Shown here: positions 55,596 to 63,550 of the stretch, piece after piece
How positions within the stretch are numbered: position 1 is the first letter of the stretch
Layout of the letters: each line of letters opens with the position of its first letter
Assembly: GCF_001724715.1 (NCBI RefSeq)
Contig: NZ_MEFG01000004.1
Coordinates: 1 to 64,000, forward strand
Direction of reading: 5' to 3'
Origin: Sphingomonas sp. SCN 67-18
GTDB lineage: Bacteria; Pseudomonadota; Alphaproteobacteria; Sphingomonadales; Sphingomonadaceae
Length of the DNA stretch: 64,000 bases
Made by a program: the position numbers and the translations under genes
Notes under the pieces: generated by a model
Database searches by the model: none
Told to the model about the DNA's origin: nothing
Seen by the model: only the letters and a program-made list of their open reading frames with translations

Positions 55596-57644
55596 TTATT
55601 TATGAGACGGTAAAGTGTAGGCTATATATTCTCCTGAATAAGTTCCCCCAGAGACGGCAACTATGATGAATTGCTTTCCATTCACCATATAGGTCATGGG
55701 AGATCCGCTTTGCGGAGCGGGCATCCATACCGACCCGACTTCCTGACCGTTATTTTTGTCATATGCTCGCAACATCGCGCCGCGCGGACGACTGTCCGAC
55801 GTCGTCACGACACCGTCTCCGGCAACCACCAGGCTTTTCGTGACCAATGTGCCGATCTGGAAGCCCGGCTGTCCGGTGCGCGCTATGTTCACGCCCTTCA
55901 GCAGCGGGTGATTGCGAACGATATCGGGCGTTTCCCCGTGGGGAATCTGCCACTTGATCGAACCCTTGTTCACATCGACCGCCGAGATCACCGAATAAGG
56001 CGGTTTCAGGAGCGGCAAGCCATCGATATCGAGTCGGCGACTGTTACCGTCGCCGGACGCCGCGGGCGGAGGTGGCGGCGGCGGAGCGGAGTCCGCACCC
56101 ACATCTTCACCGGCGGATTTGATAATCCGCACGGGCTGGCCGGAAACGCCGACCACATAATTGATATCGGTCATATCCTTCGGCCCAGGTAGCAAGCCGG
56201 TGGAATTCAGACAGGCCGTGCAGGCATAGACATAGACGACGCCGGTTTCCGGATCGAACGAGCCGCCAGGCCAGTTCGTGCCGCCGCCCGGCCACATGTT
56301 GAGTACGCCCAGTCGATCCGGGGTGCTGACGACAGGGGGTGTGTAAATCGGCCCGAACTTGTGATTCTTGGTCAAATCCAGCGCACGCTTACGGAGCTCC
56401 GGCGTAAAATCGATGAGATCTTCTTTCAGCACACCATTACGCGCATAAGCGGGCGGCTTGCTGGGGATCGGCTGGGTCGGCGAATACCATTCGCCGGGCA
56501 CGTCGCCCTTTTCGACCTTGCGCTCCGGGATCGGCCAGATCGGCTTTCCGGTCGCCCGGTCGAAGACATAGAGGTAATTCTGCTTGCTCGGCAGCGCGAC
56601 CACCTTGCGCGGCCTTCCGTCCACCGTGACGTTCATCAGCAAGGGGGCTGAGGAGTTATCGAAATCCCAGATTTCGTGGTGGATCAGCTGGAAATGCCAT
56701 TTGCGTTCACCAGTCAGCAGGTCGACCGCGACAAGACTGTTGCCGAACAAGTTGTTGCCGGGGCGATGGCCGCCATAGAAGTCGCTGGTGGGCGATTCTA
56801 CCGCCAGATAGGCGAGATTCAGTTCTGTATCGACCGATATCTGGGTCCACACCCCAGTATTGCCATTCGTCTCGGCCGACCCGTTATGCCAGCTGTCATA
56901 ACCGAACTGCCCCTTCTTGGGCACGGTATGAAAGATCCACATCCGCTTGCCGGTGCGGACATCGAATCCACGCACATAACCCTTGGTGTTGTTGTGAGTG
57001 CGCGGGGTAAAGCCCTCGCGCATCGCCGCGCCGACGATGATCGTGTTCCCGGCCACGGTGGGCGCGGCATGCAGGCCGACCTCGCCCGTTTCCAGCCCGC
57101 CCTGTAGATCCTGGTCGAAATCCACCTTGAGGTCGATCACGCCGTCCTTGCCGAAGCTCTTGATCCGCTGGCCCGTCGCTGCGTCGAGCGCGACAAGACG
57201 ATAGCCCGGCGTCACGTAGAGAATGCGCTTCTCCGTCCCGTCCGTCCAATAGGAGAGACCACGACCGGACAAGGCGCGTGGGGATGCGGCGCCACGCTTA
57301 CCTTCACGAATACTGTGAACCCACAGCAATTCGCCGGTCACTCCGTCGAGAGCGACGACACCTCGCCTCGTCCCCGCCGTTGCGTAGATGATGCCGTCCA
57401 CCGCCAGAGGCGTGCCTTCCAGCTTATATTCCGGCCGCGTCCCGATCTGATCGGTCTTGAACCGCCAGGCGACCTCCAGATCGTTGAAGTTGGAGGCGTT
57501 GATCTGATCGACGGGCCGGTAGCGGCTGCCGGCAAGATCCGCATTATAGGTCGGCCAATCGACATTCTGCGCTACGGATGGCGAAGCAAGCGCGAGCGCC
57601 AACATAGCGGAACCGAGGGAAAACCCTGTCTTTACACGAAGCAT
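55596..57644 (-). CDS. PQQ-dependent quinoprotein dehydrogenase
   Basis: The 682-residue periplasmic beta-propeller enzyme resembles the catalytic part of membrane glucose dehydrogenase and quinate-type dehydrogenases. A signal peptide ends PSVAQN; WPTYNADLAGSRYRPVDQIN opens the propeller, HHEIWDFDNSSAP marks the active-site region, and a PPPPPPP insert separates late blades. The N-terminal membrane anchor of glucose dehydrogenase is absent, so it should be soluble. Start ATG 57644 has AGGAG about 10 bases upstream. It oxidises a sugar, polyol or alcohol and would donate electrons to the adjacent cytochrome c. Confidence 0.92.
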   Translation of the reverse strand: MLRVKTGFSLGSAMLALALASPSVAQNVDWPTYNADLAGSRYRPVDQINASNFNDLEVAWRFKTDQIGTRPEYKLEGTPLAVDGIIYATAGTRRGVVALDGVTGELLWVHSIREGKRGAASPRALSGRGLSYWTDGTEKRILYVTPGYRLVALDAATGQRIKSFGKDGVIDLKVDFDQDLQGGLETGEVGLHAAPTVAGNTIIVGAAMREGFTPRTHNNTKGYVRGFDVRTGKRMWIFHTVPKKGQFGYDSWHNGSAETNGNTGVWTQISVDTELNLAYLAVESPTSDFYGGHRPGNNLFGNSLVAVDLLTGERKWHFQLIHHEIWDFDNSSAPLLMNVTVDGRPRKVVALPSKQNYLYVFDRATGKPIWPIPERKVEKGDVPGEWYSPTQPIPSKPPAYARNGVLKEDLIDFTPELRKRALDLTKNHKFGPIYTPPVVSTPDRLGVLNMWPGGGTNWPGGSFDPETGVVYVYACTACLNSTGLLPGPKDMTDINYVVGVSGQPVRIIKSAGEDVGADSAPPPPPPPAASGDGNSRRLDIDGLPLLKPPYSVISAVDVNKGSIKWQIPHGETPDIVRNHPLLKGVNIARTGQPGFQIGTLVTKSLVVAGDGVVTTSDSRPRGAMLRAYDKNNGQEVGSVWMPAPQSGSPMTYMVNGKQFIIVAVSGGTYSGEYIAYTLPSHK

Positions 57645-57679
57645 CGCGCATCTTCTCCTGGATAGAATTATTCTTGCTG

Positions 57680-57738
57680 TGGCCAAACGGTGCGCACCCC
57701 ATTGACGTTAGGAGGGGGTGGAGTGCGCACCGTGGCCA
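57680..57738 (-). other. Large intercistronic hairpin (aldolase/quinoprotein junction)
   Basis: Between the aldolase stop and the quinoprotein start, a 10-bp perfect stem (CGGTGCGCAC at 57688-57697, GTGCGCACCG at 57723-57732) extends through a 2-base bulge into 6 more pairs (TGGCCA / TGGCCA). The inner C-rich and G-rich runs can pair further. No T-run follows. It may stabilise the upstream mRNA or mark a processing site. Confidence 0.65.
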
Positions 57739-57743
57739 GGGGA

Positions 57744-58739
57744 TCACCCCATGGCTCTCACGCGATCGAGAGCCGATTTGAGCGATGCCCGTTGAGCGTC
57801 GGTAAGGCCGATGTTGGGAACGCGCGGCGTCCATTCGCTGGTGCCCATTTCCTGCGACAGAATGAACTTCATCACCGCGAAGTTATCCGCGCCGGCCGCC
57901 GCCGTTCCGATAATGCCCTGGGCGGCCTGCAACTTCGCCAGCGCTCCGCGCCAGTCGCCCTTGGCACGGTAGGCGCGGAAGATGTCGGCGCATTTGCGGC
58001 TGAAAGGATTGCCGTCCGCAAGGATGGCGCCCATCCCGTTTTCCAGGGCAATGGCAAGGTTGCTGTTGTTACCCGACCGCATGTTCAGATCGGGAAAGGT
58101 TTTCACGAAACCCGTATATCCGGACGCGATGCCGCTCGAATCCTTGATTCCGGCAAGATGCGGATAGCGATACAGGTTACGCAGCAACTGGATCGTGATC
58201 GGAACCTCGCTCAAACCGGGAATATGATAGAGGTTGATCGGAATCTGGACCGCCTCGAACAGCATCGAGAAATAGCGGGTAAGCCCCTCCACGCTTGGAT
58301 TGTCGAAATAGAAGGGCGGTATGACCAGCATTCCGTCCGCGCCGTTGGCTTCCGCGTGCTTGGCCAAATCAATCGTCTCGATGATGTTGGACGTGCCCGG
58401 ATTCATCATGATATTCATGCCGTTGCGATGCTTCATCGCAGTTTCGAGGATGAATTTCCGTTCGGTCAGCGAGAAAGACGGGAACTCGCCAGACGTCCCC
58501 AATACCATCACGCCATCCGCACCACAGTCCTTGTGCCATTGCATGATGGCGGCATATGCGCCGGGGTCGAATGTCCCGTCGCGATTGCAAGGCGTGACGG
58601 ATGCCACCCAGTACATGGTCTTTTCACGGCTACCCAGGCGGCGGGCCGCCTGCGCCACGGCCGGGGCACTTGCCGTCAACACCGTCGCAGCCGCAACACC
58701 CCCCATCATCCCGATCATATCCCTGCGCGTCGTCTTCAT
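57744..58739 (-). CDS. Tat-exported DapA-family aldolase
   Basis: The 331-residue protein combines a twin-arginine signal (MKTTRRDMIGMMGGVAAATVL, RR at 5-6, cleavage near VAQA) with a DHDPS/N-acetylneuraminate lyase barrel. The pyruvate-binding GTSGE is at about 81-85, the catalytic Tyr at about 171 (INLYHIPG) and the Schiff-base Lys at about 199 (AGIKDSSG). Family members cleave or form C-C bonds next to pyruvate; they are normally cytosolic, so periplasmic export is unusual. The ATG at 58739 has AGGTGA 5 bases upstream; a GTG three codons earlier is possible. It precedes the quinoprotein gene. Confidence 0.88.
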   Translation of the reverse strand: MKTTRRDMIGMMGGVAAATVLTASAPAVAQAARRLGSREKTMYWVASVTPCNRDGTFDPGAYAAIMQWHKDCGADGVMVLGTSGEFPSFSLTERKFILETAMKHRNGMNIMMNPGTSNIIETIDLAKHAEANGADGMLVIPPFYFDNPSVEGLTRYFSMLFEAVQIPINLYHIPGLSEVPITIQLLRNLYRYPHLAGIKDSSGIASGYTGFVKTFPDLNMRSGNNSNLAIALENGMGAILADGNPFSRKCADIFRAYRAKGDWRGALAKLQAAQGIIGTAAAGADNFAVMKFILSQEMGTSEWTPRVPNIGLTDAQRASLKSALDRVRAMG

Positions 58740-58760
58740 CGGGGTCACCTCTCCCAGTTC

Positions 58761-58800
58761 TTCCCTGTCGCGATGCCCAAGTAACCATCGCGACAGGGAA
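58761..58800 (-). other. Perfect 15-bp intercistronic hairpin
   Basis: TTCCCTGTCGCGATG (58761-58775) and its exact complement (58786-58800) flank a 10-base loop in the 89 bases between the receptor stop and the aldolase start. It is the longest perfect hairpin found in the window. No T-run follows on the minus strand, so it may cap the receptor mRNA or set relative expression rather than end transcription. Confidence 0.75.
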
Positions 58801-58828
58801 CATTTGCGGTTCAGTATTTTTAATATTA

Positions 58829-61693
58829 TTAGAAGTTAAATCTTACACCTGCACGGTAACTTCTTCCAATTGTATCATAAATAGTTCCACTAATCGGGGC
58901 AACGAACAGCGGCGTTTGACCTGCAGCGGAACTCATGGGAAGAGCTGGCGGAGCAACATTCGTCACATTGTCGATTGCAGCGAATATATTGATATTATCG
59001 CTAATCTCGTATGATGAACGAATATCAACATAGGTTACGCTAGGAACCCGGTTGTTATCGACATCCTTCGCCGTCCACTCATTCTTCAACTTCGCCTTTC
59101 CGACGAAGCGCAACTGTCCGGTCAACGACAGAGGCCCTTGATCGTAAGTTAAAGATGCGGTTCCACGCAGCTTCGGAATGCCGCTTACTTCTGCATCCCC
59201 GCCAATGCTTCCGGCATAGTTCACGGTCCTGCCCAGGATCACCTGTTCCTGGGTAAGTATGTAGTTACCCAAAAGCCTCGCCGAAATCTTTCCTGACCCA
59301 AGAGATGTCGAATAATCGATCTGGGCGTCGATACCAGAAGTCTTGTCAGAGTTAACGTTGAGCGGAAACAGCCTGATCTGCTGTATCTTCCCGTCGCCGT
59401 CATATTCAATCTGAGAGCAATATGCGGTCTCTCCGGCAATACACCTCGACAATACCTGAGGCGCGCCCACGGAATAGATCGCATCATCGATCTTGATCGA
59501 ATAATAATCGAGCGATGCGCTAAGCCGCGGAATGAAGCTGGGCGTGAGGACCACGCCGAGCGAATAGGTTTTCGCCTTTTCAGGCTTCAGGGCCGCGTTA
59601 CCGCCTGCCAGCGTTATGATGGAAACGCCTTCTCCGGTAACCGGGTCGGGAACGACAAAGCGCGTCGCCACGCCGGAATTGAACAACTCGGCAAGGTTAG
59701 GTGCGCGAATGTCACGCGAAACGGTACCGCGCACCCGGATGCTGCTGTTGAGCTGGCTCGTTAAGCCCACCTTCCATGTATAGACGGTTCCGCTGGTCGA
59801 ATAATCCGTCACACGGCCCGCACCGTTGAGCGAGAAGGATTCGACAAGATTATCCTTCAAGATCGGAATATCGACTTCGAGAAATCCCTCCTTGACGCTG
59901 TACTTTCCGGAGAACGGACTGAAGTTGGCCACCGAATAGGCACGCGCGGCCGCACCGGGATCGGCAACGATATTACCCTTCTCACTACGATATTCGCCAC
60001 CCAGCGCGACGGCAATATTGCCGGCCGCAAAGCCCACGGGCAACGTGCCTTGGGCCGAAACAGCGACGACGTCCTCGACCAGCGCAATACGCTGGAAATT
60101 GTTTCGGGTGTTCACATAGTTGATCGCGGCCTGCGAAGCATTGCCCACGCCAAAGATGTTCAATGGCACGCAACCCGCCGCAGCGGCATTGAAGCTAGAC
60201 CCTGGAACGGTCGCCCGGCACACGATTTCACCCGTCACCGGATGGCGGATCGCATCAACCGCGAACGCGTAATTCGCGGTTATGACGTTAGACCGTGTCC
60301 GCTGATCGACATCAAGTTCGCCCCGCTGATAGTAGGCGTTCCACGTCCAGTCGCCGAGGGAGCCGTCGAGGCTTAGCACCGCGCGTTTCAATTCCCGCTT
60401 GGTGGTCGCGACGGGGATGCCGAGAGCCTTTTCAAAGGCGTCGAGGGACGGCCTGGACAGATCGAGATTGTTGACGTTCGTCGTACCGACCGGAATGGTC
60501 GTCACGCCCTCTTCCGCCATCAGATCCTTGATGGATTGGGGCAGGTAGGCATTGTCGTTACGGATGTTGATGCTGCCCAGGCGCAGCGCCGGAACGCTGG
60601 CGTTGCGCGACCAGGTACGGCCATAGTTGAGCTGGACGGAAGCACGGATGGCGTCGCTGAGTTCGTAACTGGCATATCCGAACAACGACGTCGTCTTATA
60701 TTCGACCGTCAGCAGGCCGGTGGCCGGCCACAGTGATTCCGCGTCGCCGCCATTCGAAAAGGTGTTGGAGACATTGCCGAAATCGAAGAGCGTCGGCGTC
60801 GCGTTGGGACCGACGAACTGAATGCCGCGCAGAGGACCGCCGGTGATCAGTCCGCCCTGGGTCGCCTGGGAAAGGCCCACATTGGTGGCGCGGATCAGGC
60901 GCGGTTCGCTATTGGTCGGCGTATAGTTGGGATTGTTGACGAGAAGCGTCAGCCTCTTCGAATAGGATCGCTGCGACGCGAACACTGTGTCCGGGCTGGT
61001 GAGGTGGTTGGCCGCGACGATGACGCGTCCGCGATCGTCGGCGAAGGACGTGCCGGCCGCGAAAGACAGGCGCAGGCTCTTATTGTCGAACTTGTAGGAT
61101 TCGCCACCCTCAATGCTGGCCCGGATGCCGTCGAACTGGCGATTGAGCACCAGGTTGACCACGCCGGCGACGGCGTCGGAACCCCATGCGGCGGATGCGC
61201 CGCCGGTCACCACGTCGACCCGACTGACGAGTGCCGTCGGGATCGTGCCCAGATCGACACCGCCCGTGATGTTCGACGCGAGAACCCGCTGGCCGTCGAA
61301 CAGGACCAGCGTACGGTTGATCCCGAGCTGGCGCAGGTTGACCGTATCGATGCCGGTGATGCCGCCGACGATATTGCCCGCATTACCGCCGTTACGGGGG
61401 GAGGCCGACACGCCCACCGCGGGAAGTTCGCGAATGGAATCGCCGATGCTGACCTTCGCGTCGCGCTGCAGAACCTCTTCACCGACAACGGTGACGGGCG
61501 TCGGCTGGGTATAGCCGGACGTGGTAATGCGAGAGCCGGTCACGACAATATCGGGCTGGCTCGCCGAATCCGCCGCCTCGTCGGCAACACCCGGCGCTTC
61601 CTGTGCAAATGCAGTACCTTCGAAGAGAACCAACGATGTTGTAAGCAAAAGCTGGACGATTCGGCGAGATTTATGAGAGATTTTCATTAACAT
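58829..61693 (-). CDS. TonB-dependent receptor without STN domain
   Basis: The 954-residue outer-membrane transporter is the first gene of the array. After a signal peptide (ending GTAFAQ) and a short acidic stretch comes the plug (PDIVVTGSRITTSGYTQPTPVTVVGEEVL, IGDSIRELPAVGVSASPRNGGN, VSRVDVVTGGASAAWGSDAVAG) and a long barrel ending RAGVRFNF. It is closely related along its whole length to the receptor at 46226-49399 but lacks the STN domain. The last few hundred bases are clearly richer in A+T than the rest of the gene. Start is 61693 or a methionine two codons later. Confidence 0.93.
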   Translation of the reverse strand: MLMKISHKSRRIVQLLLTTSLVLFEGTAFAQEAPGVADEAADSASQPDIVVTGSRITTSGYTQPTPVTVVGEEVLQRDAKVSIGDSIRELPAVGVSASPRNGGNAGNIVGGITGIDTVNLRQLGINRTLVLFDGQRVLASNITGGVDLGTIPTALVSRVDVVTGGASAAWGSDAVAGVVNLVLNRQFDGIRASIEGGESYKFDNKSLRLSFAAGTSFADDRGRVIVAANHLTSPDTVFASQRSYSKRLTLLVNNPNYTPTNSEPRLIRATNVGLSQATQGGLITGGPLRGIQFVGPNATPTLFDFGNVSNTFSNGGDAESLWPATGLLTVEYKTTSLFGYASYELSDAIRASVQLNYGRTWSRNASVPALRLGSINIRNDNAYLPQSIKDLMAEEGVTTIPVGTTNVNNLDLSRPSLDAFEKALGIPVATTKRELKRAVLSLDGSLGDWTWNAYYQRGELDVDQRTRSNVITANYAFAVDAIRHPVTGEIVCRATVPGSSFNAAAAGCVPLNIFGVGNASQAAINYVNTRNNFQRIALVEDVVAVSAQGTLPVGFAAGNIAVALGGEYRSEKGNIVADPGAAARAYSVANFSPFSGKYSVKEGFLEVDIPILKDNLVESFSLNGAGRVTDYSTSGTVYTWKVGLTSQLNSSIRVRGTVSRDIRAPNLAELFNSGVATRFVVPDPVTGEGVSIITLAGGNAALKPEKAKTYSLGVVLTPSFIPRLSASLDYYSIKIDDAIYSVGAPQVLSRCIAGETAYCSQIEYDGDGKIQQIRLFPLNVNSDKTSGIDAQIDYSTSLGSGKISARLLGNYILTQEQVILGRTVNYAGSIGGDAEVSGIPKLRGTASLTYDQGPLSLTGQLRFVGKAKLKNEWTAKDVDNNRVPSVTYVDIRSSYEISDNINIFAAIDNVTNVAPPALPMSSAAGQTPLFVAPISGTIYDTIGRSYRAGVRFNF

Positions 61694-61891
61694 CCCCTCG
61701 TTTTTTCTGACAATATTATGCCCTTCATCCTGAACAGTTGCTCAGAATGAGAATCTTTTCCCTGAGACACAAAATTTATTGCGTCATATGCTGAGATGAA
61801 GCTGTGGCTGTTTTCCCCCACTCATCGATTCATTTTTTTCGAGATGCCAAATTGTCTTGAACTCGGAGGGGGGAGAGGCTTTGCTAGAGAG

Positions 61892-62473
61892 ATGAGGGGG
61901 GTGTCCGACAGTCGTGCGATCTGGCTCGCGCAGCATGTGCTGCCGCACGAAGCGGATTTGCGCAGATGGTTGAGGCGTCGGATTCCCGCCGGTCTCGACA
62001 TCGACGACGTCGTTCAGGAAACATATGCCAAGCTGACCATGCTGGCGGAGGTCGACCACATCGCGGCCCCGAAGGCCTATGTCTATCAGACCGCCCTGTC
62101 CGTCATCCTGCAGGAAAGCCGGCGCGCAAGGACCCGGCGCATCGACAATGACATTGAAATCGAGTTGCTGAAAACGGAAGCGCCTGAACCGTTGCAGGAT
62201 CAGCAGATCGAGGCGCGCCAGGAACTGGCGCAGGTATATGAGACGATCGCCGCATTGCCGGAGAAATGCCGCGAGGTATTTATCCTGCGAAAGATCGACG
62301 GCCTGTCCCAGCGAGAGATCGCGGAGAAACTACATTTGTCGGAAAGCACTGTGGAAAAGCATATCGGGCGGGGAATTCGCAGGCTGATCGAAAATTTCGG
62401 GCGTGGCGGAAGAAGCGGCACTTCCGCATCTAGCAGCAAGGAAACAGGTGGTCGGTCAGATGACGAAGGTTGA
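61892..62473 (+). CDS. FecI-type ECF sigma factor
   Basis: The 193-residue sigma factor has region 2 as ADLRRWLRRRIPAGLDIDDVVQETYAKL and region 4 as LPEKCREVFILRKIDGLSQREIAEKLHLSESTVEKHIGRGIRRL. The ATG at 61892 gives the usual N-terminus; GTG 61901 is possible, and a longer frame upstream adds non-family sequence. It is divergent from the TonB receptor/aldolase/PQQ array, with about 200 bases between, and overlaps fecR by 14 bases. It most likely transcribes that array when the STN receptor is occupied. Confidence 0.92.
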   Translation: MRGVSDSRAIWLAQHVLPHEADLRRWLRRRIPAGLDIDDVVQETYAKLTMLAEVDHIAAPKAYVYQTALSVILQESRRARTRRIDNDIEIELLKTEAPEPLQDQQIEARQELAQVYETIAALPEKCREVFILRKIDGLSQREIAEKLHLSESTVEKHIGRGIRRLIENFGRGGRSGTSASSSKETGGRSDDEG

Positions 62474-63452
62474 GACCAGTAAGGAGATCGATGCGCTGGC
62501 GGCCCTGTGGGCTGCCCGGCTCGATCGGGGCGAACTGACCGAACTGGACCAGCATTTGCTCGATTCCTGGCTGGAAGGAGACACCCGACGCCTGGGATCT
62601 CTGGCGCGCGCGCGCGCGCTGCTCATCCCCGTGTCATCAACCGCGAGCGCCGGCCGCCCGCCCGCCAACGATGCGGACGGAGCGCGACAAGAAGAGTCCG
62701 TCGCATCGATCGTCCCAAGTCTCATGTCCCGCCGGCGGATGCTGCAGGCCGGCACCATCACCGCGCTGGCCGCCGGCTTCGGCGGATTGGCGCTGCTGCC
62801 GCACGGCACCAGCAGCTATACGACGGCGCAGGGCGAGGTTCGCCTGCTGCCGCTGTCCGACGGATCGGTCGTGACGCTGAACACGGACAGCCGGATCCGC
62901 GTCAGCTTCGACGATGCCACGCGCACCGTCTATCTCGACGAGGGCGAAGTGCTGTTCGACGTGGCGCAAAACCCTCGACGCCCTTTTCTCGTCAAGGCGG
63001 GCATGGCGAAGGTCCAGGCGCTCGGCACCGCCTTCAGCGTACGACGCACGGGCGAAACCCCGGTCGAGATCATGGTCCGCGAGGGGACGGTTGAGGTCGC
63101 CGCGCCGCAGGGTCGCAGGCAATCGATGAAGGTCGGCGCCAACATGAAGGCGGTGGCGGACGCCAGCGGAGACATCTTCACGCAAGCGATGTCCAACGAT
63201 GAGATGGAGAGGATGCTGGCGTGGCGCGAGGGCAAGATCGGGTTCAGCGAGACGAGCCTTCACGACGCGGCGATGGAGTTCAACCGCTATAACAAAATCA
63301 AGATCGAGGTCGGAAACCAGACGATAGCGGCCTACACCGTGACCGGCATGTTTTCCGCCACGGATCCGCGCGGTTTCGCTCATGCAGCCGCGCTCAGCCT
63401 GGACCTGAAAGTCCAGGAAAAACCGGGACAGATTACCTTCGCGTCTAAATGA
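62460..63452 (+). CDS. FecR-family anti-sigma factor
   Basis: The 330-residue membrane regulator has an N-terminal DUF4880-like region ([30 protein letters not shown]). A membrane segment [17 protein letters not shown] is preceded by SRRRMLQ, which looks like a twin-arginine motif. The FecR domain contains [36 protein letters not shown], and the C-terminal STN-like domain is [20 protein letters not shown]. It holds the adjacent FecI inactive until signalled by an STN-bearing receptor, probably the one at 46226-49399. Confidence 0.92.
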   Translation: MTKVETSKEIDALAALWAARLDRGELTELDQHLLDSWLEGDTRRLGSLARARALLIPVSSTASAGRPPANDADGARQEESVASIVPSLMSRRRMLQAGTITALAAGFGGLALLPHGTSSYTTAQGEVRLLPLSDGSVVTLNTDSRIRVSFDDATRTVYLDEGEVLFDVAQNPRRPFLVKAGMAKVQALGTAFSVRRTGETPVEIMVREGTVEVAAPQGRRQSMKVGANMKAVADASGDIFTQAMSNDEMERMLAWREGKIGFSETSLHDAAMEFNRYNKIKIEVGNQTIAAYTVTGMFSATDPRGFAHAAALSLDLKVQEKPGQITFASK

Positions 63453-63550
63453 CATTGCAGTGCTCCGCGCGGCTCAGCATTTTGCGCGGCGGCCGCTACC
63501 GGCAACGCCACAGACGCGGGTCGACAACGACAAAGCTGCTCAGGAGATGG

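Noticed and set aside
61694-61891. Fur box or FecI-specific promoter in the divergent region
   Set aside because: A GAATGAGAATC stretch loosely resembles part of a Fur box, but the match is short. FecI promoter elements in this group are too poorly defined for me to call by eye.
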